Positions 38,207 to 49,386 of a stretch of 64,000 bases of DNA are shown here, one piece after another; positions within the stretch are counted from its first letter, which is position 1, and the number at the start of each line of letters is the position of its first letter. Location of the stretch: positions 1 through 64,000 of the forward strand of contig NZ_KB291715.1 of the NCBI RefSeq assembly GCF_000320405.1. Reading direction: 5' to 3'. The translations under genes and the position numbers were made by a program. The notes under the pieces are model-generated. The model was not told the DNA's origin, searched no databases, and was given only the letters and a program-made list of their open reading frames with translations. Origin of the DNA: Clostridium celatum DSM 1785. GTDB taxonomy: Bacteria; Bacillota; Clostridia; Clostridiales; Clostridiaceae.

Positions 38207-39338
38207 AGAAACTTATCTTTTTTCTTCTCATTCCTATATTAAGCACTAATCCAAGTGATACAATTGTTGTTAAAAGGGAACTTCCACCATAACTAACTAA
38301 TGGTAGTGTTATTCCTGTTATAGGCATAAGCCCAATAGTCATACCTATGTTTTGCCAAATAGCAAATAAAAAATATGCTACCATACCTATGGATACAATT
38401 CTCCCAAAAAGATCTTTTGCTGTTCTTGCAATATTAATCATTCTTGATATTAATAAAGCATAAAAGCTTAATAAAAATATTGCTCCTAATGTTCCCCATT
38501 GTTCTGATATTTGTGCAAATATAAAATCAGTTTCAACTTCTGGTACATTTTGTGATGCATATCCACCTGTTTTATCATTTGCTAAACTATTATGAGCTCC
38601 CCAAAATCCGCCTGATCCAATTCCTATAAGCGATTGTCTTAAATGATATCCGCTACTTGAACTATCCAGCTCCGGATTCATAAATGAGGTAATTCTTGTC
38701 TTTTGATAATCTTGTATAAGACTAGAATTCCATAATAACACTATTCCTAAAAGTAATGCTCCTAGCCCTCCAAGTATAACCCTTTTATCTAATCCACCTA
38801 TAAAAAATACTCCTAAAACCATGAAAAATAAAACCATTGTCATTCCCATATCTGGTTGTATAACTATAAGACCAGCTGGAATTATTGCATAAATTGCTAA
38901 TATACAGAAGTTTTTAAAATTATTTATATCACCATCTAAATCTTCAAGTTTTTTACCCATCATCATAATTGTTCCTATTTTAGCAAGCTCTGCTGGTTGG
39001 AACGAAAGCGGTCCCAATGATATCCATCCTTGAGCACCATTTACTGTTTTTCCTATTACCAAAACAAGTACTAATAAAGCAATAGACCCCCAATAAAACA
39101 AAGGCGTAAATCCTTTAATTATAGTATAATCTAATGCAATAACAAAATATAAAACAACTAATGATAAAATAAAGAATGCTCCTTGCTTTTTCAAATAAAC
39201 TAAATCATAGTGAGCTTTAGTTGCTAAATATATGTTTAGTATTCCAAATATAGTAATAACTATTATTGATATAAGCATCCATTTATCTATTTCTTTTAAT
39301 TTTTTAAAATCTATCTTAAAATTTGATAAAGGTATCAT
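38205..39338 (-). CDS. rodA: RodA, SEDS-family peptidoglycan glycosyltransferase
   Basis: The 377-residue polytopic protein (about 10 helices) carries SEDS-family motifs: NGAQGWISLGPLSFQPAELAKI (about 98-119), DFIFAQISEQWGTLGA (about 265) and the C-terminal MPITGITLPLVSYGGSS (about 340-356). RodA polymerises lipid II during cell elongation with a class B PBP such as the one encoded at 41564-44547. It lies near the min and mre clusters, the usual shape-determination neighbourhood. Confidence 0.93.
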   Translation of the reverse strand: MIPLSNFKIDFKKLKEIDKWMLISIIVITIFGILNIYLATKAHYDLVYLKKQGAFFILSLVVLYFVIALDYTIIKGFTPLFYWGSIALLVLVLVIGKTVNGAQGWISLGPLSFQPAELAKIGTIMMMGKKLEDLDGDINNFKNFCILAIYAIIPAGLIVIQPDMGMTMVLFFMVLGVFFIGGLDKRVILGGLGALLLGIVLLWNSSLIQDYQKTRITSFMNPELDSSSSGYHLRQSLIGIGSGGFWGAHNSLANDKTGGYASQNVPEVETDFIFAQISEQWGTLGAIFLLSFYALLISRMINIARTAKDLFGRIVSIGMVAYFLFAIWQNIGMTIGLMPITGITLPLVSYGGSSLLTTIVSLGLVLNIGMRRKKISF

Positions 39339-39577
39339 TGTCTCATCTCCTTAAATTTTACTTAATCATTATATCTTATTTCAACTTTTTTCACCATAAA
39401 TAATTAAAATACTCTAATAAAATTCAGAAAAACTTAATATTTTAATCAACTAAATATTTTTTTATATCAACTTTAAATTCAAGTAATTTTGTTAGATGAA
39501 ATCATTTTTTAATATCCTATATTCAATATTTTTGCCCCTATATCTTTATTATATTAACTTAATCTCCATAATATAAA

Positions 39578-39637
39578 AAAGCCTGCATCAAAATTAAATA
39601 TAAATAAATTATTTACACTTCTTATTTTGATACAAAC
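39578..39637 (-). terminator. Terminator of the minCDE operon (TATCAAAA palindrome)
   Basis: GTTTGTATCAAAAT and ATTTTGATGCAGGC form a 14-base stem (three G-T pairs) around a loop of about 29 bases, followed by TTTTTT on the minus strand. It is one of three related palindromes in the window. Apart from this element, the 309-base gap 39339-39647 is AT-rich with no gene. Confidence 0.7.
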
Positions 39638-39647
39638 TTCTTATATC

Positions 39648-39917
39648 TTACCTTCCCTTTACATTTTTTATAGGGATATTTGCTATAAGTGAAGGTCCAC
39701 CCTCTCCTTCAATACTATCACTTCTATTTAATGAAATTTCTACATCATTAGCATCAATTTCTATATATTTAGAAATAACCTGTAATATCTCTTCTCTTAT
39801 CTTATCTAAAGTATCTGGGGTTAAATCTCCTCTATCATGAATAAGTATTAACTTTAATCTATCTTTAGCAACTTCTTTTGGTGTAACTTTACTTGAAAAT
39901 ACCCTTAATAAATCCAT
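39648..39917 (-). CDS. minE: Cell division topological specificity factor MinE
   Basis: The 89-residue MinE has the MinD-interacting N-terminus and KDRLKLILIHDRGDLTPDTLDKIREEI (about 19-45), a clear family signature. It displaces MinC and drives MinD oscillation. The presence of MinE rather than DivIVA-only control is typical of clostridia. It lies 14 bases after minD. Confidence 0.93.
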   Translation of the reverse strand: MDLLRVFSSKVTPKEVAKDRLKLILIHDRGDLTPDTLDKIREEILQVISKYIEIDANDVEISLNRSDSIEGEGGPSLIANIPIKNVKGR

Positions 39918-39931
39918 TTCCCATATTCCCC

Positions 39932-40729
39932 CTAGCTTTTCTTAAACATTCTTTTTATTGCTGAAAAAAGTCCTGTTGATTCTGATCCCAATTTTAATAA
40001 TGGAACTTCTTCTCCTGTAATTCTTCTTGCAACATTTCTAAATGCTTGACCTGACATAGATTTGTCATCTAAAGCAATAGGTTCTCCTTTGTTAGTTGAA
40101 ACTGTGATATTTTTATCATCAGGAACTACTCCTAAAAGTTTAACAGATAAGGTTTCTATAATATCTGATACGTCAAGCATATCCCCTCTTCTAGTCATCT
40201 CATAATTTAATCTATTAACGATAACTGCATGATCTTCCAATCCCTTTGCATCTAGCTTTCCAATTACTCTATCTGCATCTCTAACTGATGTTATTTCTGG
40301 ATTAACAACAACTATAGCTCTATCAGCACCTACTACTGAATTTTCAAATCCTTGCTCTATACCAGCTGGCGAGTCAATTAATACATAATCAAAGTCTTCC
40401 TTTAGTTTATTTACCAACTCAAACATATCTTGTGCTCTAATATCATCTTTATCTTTGGTTTGAGCTGTTGGTAAAAGACATAAATTTGAATATCTTTTAT
40501 CCTTTATTAAAGCCTGCTTTAATCTGCATCTATTTTCAATAACATCTATAATTGTATAGACTATTCTGTTTTCCAATCCCATAAGAACGTCAAGGTTTCT
40601 AAGACCAGTATCTCCATCAACCACTACAACCTTTTTCCCTAGCTTAGCTAAAGATGTTCCTAAATTTGCAGTCGTTGTAGTTTTACCAACTCCACCTTTA
40701 CCTGATGTAATAACTATCGAAACTCCCAT
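39932..40729 (-). CDS. minD: Septum-site determining ATPase MinD
   Basis: The 265-residue ParA-type ATPase has the deviant Walker A GKGGVGKTTT (about 10-19), VLIDSPAGIEQG (about 116) and a C-terminal amphipathic membrane-targeting helix (GLFSAIKRMFKKS). It recruits MinC to the membrane. It follows minC by 18 bases. Confidence 0.95.
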   Translation of the reverse strand: MGVSIVITSGKGGVGKTTTTANLGTSLAKLGKKVVVVDGDTGLRNLDVLMGLENRIVYTIIDVIENRCRLKQALIKDKRYSNLCLLPTAQTKDKDDIRAQDMFELVNKLKEDFDYVLIDSPAGIEQGFENSVVGADRAIVVVNPEITSVRDADRVIGKLDAKGLEDHAVIVNRLNYEMTRRGDMLDVSDIIETLSVKLLGVVPDDKNITVSTNKGEPIALDDKSMSGQAFRNVARRITGEEVPLLKLGSESTGLFSAIKRMFKKS

Positions 40730-40747
40730 GTAAATCCCTCCACTTTT

Positions 40748-41398
40748 TTAATAAATATATTTATTAGGTAAATATGGTTCTACTACTATATAACCATCCT
40801 TTATTTTAGCAACCTCTGGATAAGATGGCTTTATACCATCATCTGGTGATAGTGTTAATATATCAGAAATTTGCATTAATTCTGGCTGCATCAAAAATGC
40901 GGCTATTATAGATTTTTTATTTCCACCTGTACCAGCTCGCACTTGTCCCTTTATACTACCTAATACTATAATATTTCCACCTGCTTTTATTTCCGCACCA
41001 CTATTAACATCACCTATAATAATAATATTACCTGGATATTCAATGCATTGACCACCTCGTACTGTTTTTTTGATAAATTTTGTTTTTCCTTCATTAATAC
41101 CATTAAAAATCCTACTACTATTATTACTTTTATTAAATTCATTAATATCATCAAAAACACAATCTCTTACATTTATTTTTTCACATATTTCATCTTTTAA
41201 TTTTGCTATATCACTATCTGTAACATTCTTAAAATTTGATGTGATTTTTATTATAGAGTTACTATAAAAGGCCTTTCCTTTTTCTAAGGTACATATTACA
41301 CCTTCTATTACAGCATCAAAAGTTGGAAATTTTTCTATGTCTATTATAACATTAACTCCATCTTTATTCCCTCTAATTTGTATCCTATTATCATTCAT
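40748..41398 (-). CDS. minC: Septum-site determining protein MinC
   Basis: The 216-residue protein has an N-terminal FtsZ-inhibiting domain and a C-terminal beta-helix with the MinC_C signature GGQCIEYPGNIIIIGDVNSGAEIKAGGNIIVLGSIKGQVRAG (about 115-155). It blocks Z-ring assembly at the poles together with MinD. It is the first gene of minCDE, separated from the PBP gene upstream by a terminator. Confidence 0.93.
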   Translation of the reverse strand: MNDNRIQIRGNKDGVNVIIDIEKFPTFDAVIEGVICTLEKGKAFYSNSIIKITSNFKNVTDSDIAKLKDEICEKINVRDCVFDDINEFNKSNNSSRIFNGINEGKTKFIKKTVRGGQCIEYPGNIIIIGDVNSGAEIKAGGNIIVLGSIKGQVRAGTGGNKKSIIAAFLMQPELMQISDILTLSPDDGIKPSYPEVAKIKDGYIVVEPYLPNKYIY

Positions 41399-41507
41399 TG
41401 GTTACCCTCCACCAATTTTTAACTCAATGTAATTATACCCCTAATTATATCATATATCTACACTTAGTAACATATTTCATTAAAAAGTAATGTAAGTTTT
41501 TACAAAA

Positions 41508-41558
41508 AAAGCACTTATTTTACTATACCACAATTTGTTCTAGTAAATAAGTGCCTTT
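41508..41558 (-). terminator. Terminator of the mre/PBP2 operon
   Basis: AAAGCACTTATTTTACTA pairs with TAGTAAATAAGTGCCTTT across a 14-base loop, directly after the PBP2 stop. Confidence 0.8.
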
Positions 41559-41563
41559 ATACT

Positions 41564-44547
41564 TTATTGTTCTATATTATTTGTTTCTGTATTAGTATTT
41601 TGATTATTAGTGTCTTGTTTATTTGCTTCTACATTGCTTTCTTCTGTTTCTTTATTATCTGCTGGTGCATTTACAACATACTTTTGGAAACTTGAAGATG
41701 TTGACGCATAATTAGGATTAATTTTTAATAACTCATCTTTAAAATACGCCTCATATATAGCTTTATGAACAGTAGCTCCTGAGCTTCCCTTATTACCATC
41801 ATAAAGAGTTGAAAAAATAGCTATCTTAGGGTTATCCATAGGAGCAAAGCTTATATAGTTACCGTGAGGCCTTCTTCCTATTTCAGTATAATGCTCCTCA
41901 GTACTAAAATCGGCCGTACCTGTTTTACCTACAACTTCTATAGGAAAATTACCAAAGCATTCATACGCTAAACCGTTATTAACGTATGTATTAACTTTTC
42001 TCATACCTTCTTTTACAGCCTGTAAATATTCTTCTGGAATATCTAACTCATCTACAACTTCTGGTTTAAACTCATGTAACACTTCTCCTGTAGGAGATGT
42101 TATTTTATCAACTATAGAAACCTTATATCTAGTTCCTCCTGATGCTAACGTTGCAACATAATTAGCTAATTGAAGCGGAGTAAAGTTATTCATAGATTGA
42201 CCTATTGCATCAGTTACCGCTTGAGATGGTCCTTTAATTTCAGTAGTCATACTAAAAATAGTATAATCAGCTATTATAGTTGAAATAATGTCTGCTTGAT
42301 CTTCTATAGTAACCTTGGTATTATTAGCTTTTTCATAATTAGCTATGCTTTTTTTATACTCTTCTGATGTATTCATTATACTTAATACATCATTTTCAAT
42401 ATATTCCTTAAAGGCAACATCATCATCAACTTCTTCACTTGTTCCAACTTTTTCCAATGTCGAATTAATTTTCTCTTTTAAGCTAGATTTTAAATTCTTT
42501 AATTCATCAGTATCCGTATCTTTATAACCGATATCAAATGGAACGAAATAATATGCTCCATACTTTCCACTTTCTAAATAATCTACTAAAGTGAACATAT
42601 GACTTCCTAAAACGGCATTTTTCCATGAAGTAAAGTTATATGTTTGACCAAAATCTTCATATATTTCTATTCCTGTAGAAGGATTTTTCCCTTGTTCAAC
42701 TCCTAGCCCAAATTTCCATGCATAATGAGCTAATGTATTTAATCCCTCTATCTCGGAACCTGTCTCTTCAACCCCTTTTAAATACAGTCTAAGTCCTGTT
42801 TCATAGAAAAAGTAGTTAGATGAAAATTGAAGAGCCTCTTTTACTGTAATTACTCCATTAGCACTTCCTTGGAAGTTTTTAACTGTAAGTCCCGCTCCAC
42901 TCCAAGTACAACGTCATTCATTGTTTCATTTACTGTTATAACGCCTTCCATTAAACCAGCTATTGATGTAAGTGGTTTAAATACTGAACCTGGTTGTAAA
43001 GTACCTTGAGTCGCATAATTAAATAATGGTTTTGGATATATATCATAGATATCTTCTCTGATTCCACTTTCATTTTTAGGGAATAATTCATCTAAACTCA
43101 TTGTTGCCCCAGTATCTTTTATATGTTGTAATCCAAAAGCCTCTAAGTTCGGTGAAAAATACTTTTCATATAATTCATCACTTAATTGCCCAGAAATAGC
43201 AAAATCATTTGGATTAAAATCCGGATAACTAGCCATAGCTAACACTCTTCCAGTTCCAACCTCAATAGCTACAACAGCACCTCTTGTTGCACTTTTTTGT
43301 CCATCTTCATTTCTAACACGTTCAAGTGTATCTTTTAGTGCTTCTTGAGCTGCATATTGAACATCTTTATCAATTGTTAAATATACATTGTTTCCTGGAT
43401 AAGACTCTAGCTTAAACAACTCTTCAGTTGCTCTACCTTGTGAATTAACTTTTACAGTTGTTCCACCTTTATTTCCTTTTAATTGATCTTCTAAAGCAGC
43501 TTCTATACCTGAAGTACCTATTAAATCTGTAGATATATCATATCCTCTTAACTCATAGCTTTCTGCCTCAGAGCTATTTATAGATGAAACGTATCCAATT
43601 ACTGATGATGCCAAATTATTGTAAGGATATGTTCTAACTGGTTGTAAACTAACATCTATTCCTGGTAAATCACTTAATCTTTGGTATATTATAAATGAAG
43701 TATCTCTCTTTATATTATTAGCTATTGTAACAGCCTTATATCCCTCATAACTTTTCATTTTAATAGCATCTTTTACAACAACATACTTTCTAATATCTTC
43801 TATAGAATATCCATTACTAACAATGTCATTAAATATTAATTCTCCAATTTCATATGAGGTTAACTTGCTACCACTATTGTTATATTTTTTATATAAAGTA
43901 TTATATTCATCAATTGTATATCCATCTGGTAATAATAATTCAAACAAATCATATTGATTTATCAAATAATAAAAGGTTTCTTCCGGTGTTATTGCTAAAA
44001 GTTTTTCATTAACCTTTTCTATTTCCGCATCGGTTAAATCTCTAGATTTATCTTTATACAGTTCATTTTCTATACTTTCATTCATTCCTCTATCACGCTT
44101 AAATCTTATCTCTGATGATTTTTTTGCATCCTCACTTGATACTTTAAAATCAAAATAGAATTCGCCTTCTGAGTTTATTTTTAAAGATAAATCATCATTA
44201 AAACTCTCATTATTTTCTTTAAGTATATTAAACACTTTTGCCATAGTGCTATAAAAGGCCTCTGTTGCTTCTTCTGCTTCCATATAAGTTAATACATATG
44301 TCTGTGTATTACTTGCTAAAATATTTCCATCACTATCATATATAATTCCTCTTGGTGCATTTTCAGCAATAAATCTAGTTGAACTAACATCAGCTTTTTC
44401 CTTATATTCATCGTATTTATATACTTGAAGGAATAACAATCTGAATACTATAGTACCTAAAATTATAAACATTATTATATATAAAATTGTGTACCTTACA
44501 TCTCCCTTATCCTTTTTAGGCTTATTTACTATCATTAAAACCTCCAT
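41564..44547 (-). pseudogene. mrdA: Penicillin-binding protein 2 (class B, MrdA-like), frameshifted
   Basis: If one missing base is restored the gene encodes about 994 residues: a membrane helix near 20-40, a large class B dimerisation region and a transpeptidase domain. The active-site motifs are SVFK in QPGSVFKPL (SxxK), SSN in LQFSSNYFF and KTG in VVGKTGTADF. The frame breaks at about 42903-42912: the first frame reads VLGVERDLQLK before stopping, the next continues AGLTVKNFQGSANG. Length plus one base is divisible by three. MrdA partners RodA in elongation and is usually essential, so a sequencing error is more likely than true loss. The tail (last 40 residues) is Asn/Thr/Gln-rich. Confidence 0.88.
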
Positions 44548-45023
44548 CTATCCCTAGCAATATATTTATCTAAAGTAGTTAAAATTAACTTATAAAATAA
44601 CATCATACATATTGAATTCATAATACTAGATAATAATGCACTTCTTAAATCAATACTTAATGAGAAAATTTTAAATATTATCGCTACCCCTAATACTTTT
44701 AATATTGATATCCCCAAAGCAGTTGCTATTGGAATTAATCTATTTTCTTTAAATATATTCTTTCCAACCTTTGCTGCTAATACACATAAAAGCATATTCA
44801 AAAGCAAATTTACCCCAAATCCTTTAAAAAAGAAAATATCTTGTAAAAGTCCACTTACAATACCTATAAATATTGCTTCTTCACTTCCACAAATTATAGA
44901 ATATGCAATTGCAAATACAAATAAAAGGCTCGGAAATACTCCATTTATAGAATAATATGGTAATATAGTGTTATCTATAACTAGTAAGCATATTGATATT
45001 AATATTAATATTAACCTTTTCAT
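44535..45023 (-). CDS. mreD: Rod shape-determining protein MreD
   Basis: The 162-residue hydrophobic protein has about five membrane helices and the MreD-like pattern PYYSINGVFPSLLFVFAIAYSI and GLLQDIFFFKGFGVNLLL. It bridges MreC and the elongation enzymes. It is encoded between mreC (10-base gap) and the PBP2 gene (13-base overlap). Confidence 0.9.
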   Translation of the reverse strand: MKRLILILISICLLVIDNTILPYYSINGVFPSLLFVFAIAYSIICGSEEAIFIGIVSGLLQDIFFFKGFGVNLLLNMLLCVLAAKVGKNIFKENRLIPIATALGISILKVLGVAIIFKIFSLSIDLRSALLSSIMNSICMMLFYKLILTTLDKYIARDRWRF

Positions 45024-45033
45024 AAATTAACCT

Positions 45034-45873
45034 CTAATCATATTTTACTTTTTCTTTTGGAATAATTATAACTAATTCCTCTAATTTATTAAAATCAACA
45101 TATGGCTTTACTACAGCACTCTTCATAACTTTTACATTATCTGTTTCAACTGATATTACTTCCCCAATTCTAATCTCCTTAGGGTACATACGTCCAAGTC
45201 CTGATGTTAAAATAACATCACCTTCTTTTATTTCTGAATCAATAGGAAGGTTTGTTAACGAAATTAGATTCCTGTTTTTTCCATCACCAATTCCTTTTAT
45301 AATTCCCGTAGACTCTCTTGTACTTTCAACCATAGCTGCAACAGCAATATTTTCATTTAATATAGTTTGCATTATTGAAAAGTTCTCTTCTGATCTAGTT
45401 ATTTTTCCAACTAACCCTTGTGAACTAATTATAACCATATCTTTTTCTACACCGTCTTTAGTTCCCTTATCTATAAGGTATCCATTTGAAATATTTCCAC
45501 CACTATATCCAATTATATTACATCCTAGATAATCGTAGTTTTTATTAGCATTTGCATAATTTAATATTTCTCTTAATTTATCGTTCTCTTCTTTTAACCT
45601 ATTATACTCAACTAATTTATTCTCTAACTCTGCATTTTCTGAAATAAGAGCATCATTTTCTTCTTTTACATTTTTAAAATTCACAAAAAAATCAAATGAA
45701 TTTTTAAGTTTATCATTTACTGAATAAATAATTCTTTGAAGAGGACTTATTATTGTCCCAACACCACTAGATATACTATTTGAATCTTTTTTAAGACTAA
45801 ACATAATTACGCCTAAAAAGGCAACTGACAGTACCACAATAGTTACTGCCAGTTTGTTTTTAAAAGGTTTCAT
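45034..45873 (-). CDS. mreC: Rod shape-determining protein MreC
   Basis: The 279-residue protein has an N-terminal membrane helix (about 9-27), a coiled coil (about 62-105) and the two-barrel MreC domain with DKGTKDGVEKDMVIIS and GDVILTSGLGRMYPKEIRIGEV. It forms filaments outside the membrane that organise elongation. It abuts mreB: its start and the mreB stop share a position, implying coupling. Confidence 0.93.
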   Translation of the reverse strand: MKPFKNKLAVTIVVLSVAFLGVIMFSLKKDSNSISSGVGTIISPLQRIIYSVNDKLKNSFDFFVNFKNVKEENDALISENAELENKLVEYNRLKEENDKLREILNYANANKNYDYLGCNIIGYSGGNISNGYLIDKGTKDGVEKDMVIISSQGLVGKITRSEENFSIMQTILNENIAVAAMVESTRESTGIIKGIGDGKNRNLISLTNLPIDSEIKEGDVILTSGLGRMYPKEIRIGEVISVETDNVKVMKSAVVKPYVDFNKLEELVIIIPKEKVKYD

Positions 45874-46892
45874 TATTGACCTCTTTGAGTTTTGCTTAAT
45901 TCATCAAAATTATCTAGAGCTTTTCCTGCTCCTAAAACAACACAATCTAATGGTGACTCAGCAATATGAACAGGCATATTAGTTTCCTTATTAATTAATT
46001 GATCTAGGCCTTTTAACATAGCTCCACCACCTGCTAACATTATTCCTTTTTCCATTATATCAGCTGATAATTCTGGTGGTGTTTTTTCTAGTGTAGTTTT
46101 TATTGATTCAATAATTGCATATACAGGTTCTTTTAATGCTTCTCTTATTTGATCTTCTGTTATAGTAACTATTTTAGGAAGCCCTGTTATCATATCTCTT
46201 CCCTTAATATCCATACTTGCTTCTTCTTCATCTATTTTATAAGCTGAACCTAATTCCATTTTTATTTGCTCTGCTGTTCTCTCACCAATCATTAAGTTAA
46301 ATTCTTTTTTAACATAAGCTATAATAGATTGATCTAATTCATCACCAGCAACTCTTAAAGATTTGCTTGTTACTATTCCTCCTAAAGAAATAATAGCAAC
46401 TTCTGTAGTTCCTCCACCAATATCAACTATCATGCTTCCTGTTGGCTCTCCAACTGGAAGTCCTGCACCTATAGCTGCTGCCATTGGCTCTTCCATTAAA
46501 ACTACATCTCTAGCTCCAGCAAATTTTGCAGCTTCTTCTATAGCTCTTCTTTCAACTTCTGTTACTCCTGATGGATAACATACTATTATTCTTGGACTAG
46601 TAAAAGCACTTTTGCTTGTAACTTTCTCTATTAATTTTTTTAACATAGTTTGAGCAACATCAAAATCAGCTATAACTCCATCTTTAAGTGGTCTTATTGC
46701 CACAATATTTCCTGGTGTTCTACCTATCATTAACTTTGCTTCTTGACCAACTGCTAATGGTCTTTTTGTATTACTATTTATAGCTACAACTGAAGGTTCA
46801 CTTAATACTATTCCTTTTCCTTTTACGAAAACAAGCGTATTAGCTGTTCCTAAATCTATTCCCATATCTTTGTTACTACTGAAAAATCCCAT
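45873..46892 (-). CDS. mreB: Actin-like cytoskeletal protein MreB
   Basis: The 339-residue actin-fold ATPase shows [28 protein letters not shown] (phosphate 1), [14 protein letters not shown] (phosphate 2) and [14 protein letters not shown] (adenosine). It directs lateral wall synthesis. It is the first gene of mreBCD with the PBP gene downstream, 17 bases after radC. Confidence 0.96.
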   Translation of the reverse strand: MGFFSSNKDMGIDLGTANTLVFVKGKGIVLSEPSVVAINSNTKRPLAVGQEAKLMIGRTPGNIVAIRPLKDGVIADFDVAQTMLKKLIEKVTSKSAFTSPRIIVCYPSGVTEVERRAIEEAAKFAGARDVVLMEEPMAAAIGAGLPVGEPTGSMIVDIGGGTTEVAIISLGGIVTSKSLRVAGDELDQSIIAYVKKEFNLMIGERTAEQIKMELGSAYKIDEEEASMDIKGRDMITGLPKIVTITEDQIREALKEPVYAIIESIKTTLEKTPPELSADIMEKGIMLAGGGAMLKGLDQLINKETNMPVHIAESPLDCVVLGAGKALDNFDELSKTQRGQ

Positions 46893-46909
46893 GTGAATTC
46901 CCCTTTCGA

Positions 46910-47599
46910 TTATATAATTCCTTTTTCTTTTAAACTGACATATTTATTATTTCCAATTATAATGTGATCTAACAGTTCAATTCCCATTATCTTTCCACAT
47001 TCTTTTAGTCTAATTGTTATATTTATATCTTCCTTACTCGGACTTGGGTCACCAGAAGGATGATTATGACATACTATAATACTTGCGCTCCCCATCGAAA
47101 CTGCTTCCTTAAAAACCTCTCTTGGATGAACTATTGATGAATTTAAAGTTCCCTTGAAAACATCTTTTGTAGCAATAATAATATTCTTAGTATTCAACAA
47201 TATAATTTTAAATATTTCTTGATTTAAATTACTCATCTCATTTATTAATAAAGATGAGATATCTTTAGGCGACGTTACCTTAAAGCTATCATTAATAGAT
47301 TTTAAAGTCTTAAATCTATTAAACAACTCTGTCATTGCTATTATTTGACAAGCTTTAACTTTTTTAATACCTTTTATTTTATTTGCTTCATCATAACTTA
47401 TATTTAAAAGTCCGTCTAATCCTTTAAGCTCAGCAATAATCCTACTACTGAGATTTATAACATTTTCACCCTTTGTACCTGTCCTTAATAATATGGCTAA
47501 TAGTTCCGCATCACTTAAACTTTTCACTCCAAATTTAAGTAATTTTTCTATTGGTCTTTCATTTAATGGTATATCATTTACTCTTATATTTTCTGGCAT
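46910..47599 (-). CDS. radC: RadC/YsxA, JAB-domain protein
   Basis: The 229-residue protein has a helix-hairpin-helix region (about 40-85) and a JAB/MPN metallo-domain with the metal-binding [15 protein letters not shown] motif (about 176-190). RadC is widespread, but its proposed DNA-repair role is not well supported. It lies between maf and mreB, the canonical Firmicute order maf-radC-mreB. Confidence 0.92.
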   Translation of the reverse strand: MPENIRVNDIPLNERPIEKLLKFGVKSLSDAELLAILLRTGTKGENVINLSSRIIAELKGLDGLLNISYDEANKIKGIKKVKACQIIAMTELFNRFKTLKSINDSFKVTSPKDISSLLINEMSNLNQEIFKIILLNTKNIIIATKDVFKGTLNSSIVHPREVFKEAVSMGSASIIVCHNHPSGDPSPSKEDINITIRLKECGKIMGIELLDHIIIGNNKYVSLKEKGII

Positions 47600-47638
47600 A
47601 AAAACTCCTTAAAGTAAATTTATACCCACCCCTCATTG

Positions 47639-48204
47639 TTATGTAATATCTTTTAGAATTTTGTTAAGTAAATTTAACGGTAAACCAACTACATTATAAT
47701 AACAACCATTTATCTTCTCAACAAAAACTCCGCCAAAGCCTTGTATTCCATAGGCTCCTGCTTTATCTAAACATTCTCCTGTTTCTATGTATTTATGTAT
47801 TTCTTCGTCTGTTAATTTTGAAAAGTAAACTTCGTATAAAGACTTTTACTTTCCATAATTCCCGTAGAAGTATTAATAACAGTAACACCAGAATATACTC
47901 TATGGACATTATCACTTAAAAGTTTAAGCATTTCCATAGCCTCTTCTTCATCTCTTGGTTTTCCTAGTATTTTATCATTAATAACTACTATAGTATCTGC
48001 TGCTATAATAACACAGTCTTCACTGACCTTAGATTCTATGTCTTTAGCTTTTCCTTTTGATAAAGTCTTAACGTATAAATCTACATCACCATTAAAACTT
48101 ATTTTTTCTTCATCAAAATTGCTAACCCTTACTTCAAAGTCATCTACTATTCTAGCTAGTAATTCTTTTCTTCTCTCTGAAGCGGATGCTAATATAACTT
48201 TCAA
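47639..48204 (-). pseudogene. maf: Maf-family nucleotide pyrophosphatase, frameshifted
   Basis: The N-terminal part begins MKVILASASERRKELL (Maf signature) and includes VIIAADTIVVINDKILGKP. The first frame stops at [10 protein letters not shown]; the neighbouring frame continues [20 protein letters not shown] and [11 protein letters not shown] to the normal C-terminus ending at 47639. Adding one base at about 47828-47842 gives a 188-residue protein of normal family length. Maf enzymes hydrolyse modified or canonical nucleoside triphosphates and affect septation. The intact second half argues for a recent mutation or a sequence error. Confidence 0.85.
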
Positions 48205-48293
48205 ACTATCACATCCTACAACATTTATTTTTTATTATTCCCAATTTTATATCAGTCTTACACTTAACTTTAAATTTTAATTAATAACAAAAT

Positions 48294-48384
48294 AAAAAAA
48301 GAGGTAAATGCTTCCTGTCACCTATCTTTTTTCTAATATAGTTTAACACTTTATAGATATTCAAACAAGCACTTTCCTCTTTTT
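48294..48384 (-). repeat. Long-armed inverted repeat after the SPOR-type gene
   Basis: AAAAAGAGGTAAATGCTT and AAGCACTTTCCTCTTTTT are complementary at 16 of 18 positions and enclose about 53 bases. On the minus strand it is followed by a T-run, so it may end the 48443-49204 transcript, although the loop is unusually long for a plain terminator. It may carry inner structure. Confidence 0.5.
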
Positions 48385-48442
48385 ATATATGAATTTTTAT
48401 ATAGATTTATATGTTTATCTAATAATATTATAAGTCCCCAAA

Positions 48443-49204
48443 TTAACTAAAGTTAATTAGTGTCGTATATATAAATTGCATTTCTTGTGATACATCTTCT
48501 TTTTTAATTTCTGATGCACTTTCATTTATGTGCTGTTTTAAATTATTTAATACTTCTATTTTATCTCCTGATTCTACACTGTCTAAATTTGAAACCCAAG
48601 TTTTAAAATCATCTGTAGACACGGATTTAACATCACTATTAAGAGATGTATTTAATAATTTTAAGTAACCATCACAAATTGCAGACACTTGACTTTGAAC
48701 TTCATCATTTACATTTAAATTAATTGTAACTTTTGCACTTTCTATGCCATTAGATGTTAATTTATTTACTACTGAATCCGCCTCATCACTATTATATATA
48801 CCTGCTAAAACTTTAAACTTATCACTATCATTAAATATAAAAGCGCTATATTCACTACTAATTTTACTTAATATAACATTAGCATTTTCGTTGCTTGAAA
48901 AATATCCACATTGAACTATTACGAAAGAAGAAACTACATTATTACTACTTGTTATAGTCGAATTATCATCAGTATTATTATCAACTTCTTCACTATTAAT
49001 CTTCGTATTTTCACTTATTTGTTGTTTCTCATTGGCATCTATTAAATTCTCATTTGCATCATTTGCAGGTAAAAAATAGATAATTACATTTGCTAATAAT
49101 ACTCCAACTATAATTACAAATACACTCATAACTACAAATGATAAAATTGATTTCCAAATATCATTGTTTTTCTTTTTTTTATAATTGTATTTAGTATACC
49201 TCAC
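48443..49204 (-). CDS. SPOR-domain-like membrane protein
   Basis: The 253-residue protein has a short basic cytosolic N-terminus, one membrane helix (about 19-46) and a Ser/Asn/Asp-rich linker. A segment follows, FVIVQCGYFSSNENANVILSKI and FKVLAGIYNSDEADSVVNKL (about 97-150), that matches the paired beta-alpha repeats of SPOR domains. SPOR domains bind denuded glycan strands at division or sporulation sites. It sits beside the division gene maf. The domain call is moderate. Confidence 0.7.
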   Translation of the reverse strand: MRYTKYNYKKKKNNDIWKSILSFVVMSVFVIIVGVLLANVIIYFLPANDANENLIDANEKQQISENTKINSEEVDNNTDDNSTITSSNNVVSSFVIVQCGYFSSNENANVILSKISSEYSAFIFNDSDKFKVLAGIYNSDEADSVVNKLTSNGIESAKVTINLNVNDEVQSQVSAICDGYLKLLNTSLNSDVKSVSTDDFKTWVSNLDSVESGDKIEVLNNLKQHINESASEIKKEDVSQEMQFIYTTLINFS

Positions 49205-49386
49205 TTTCTCATCCTCCCTCTCCCCTACCTTTATTGTTGTTTTAATAGTCTTACATTACAATATATTCATCAGTAATAGCTTATATACATTATGTAAAAA
49301 CTTATTTTTATTTTTCCAAAATAACCTCTAAATAGATATCATCAAACTCTATATTATCTTGATTTAATTATTTACTAAATTTAACA

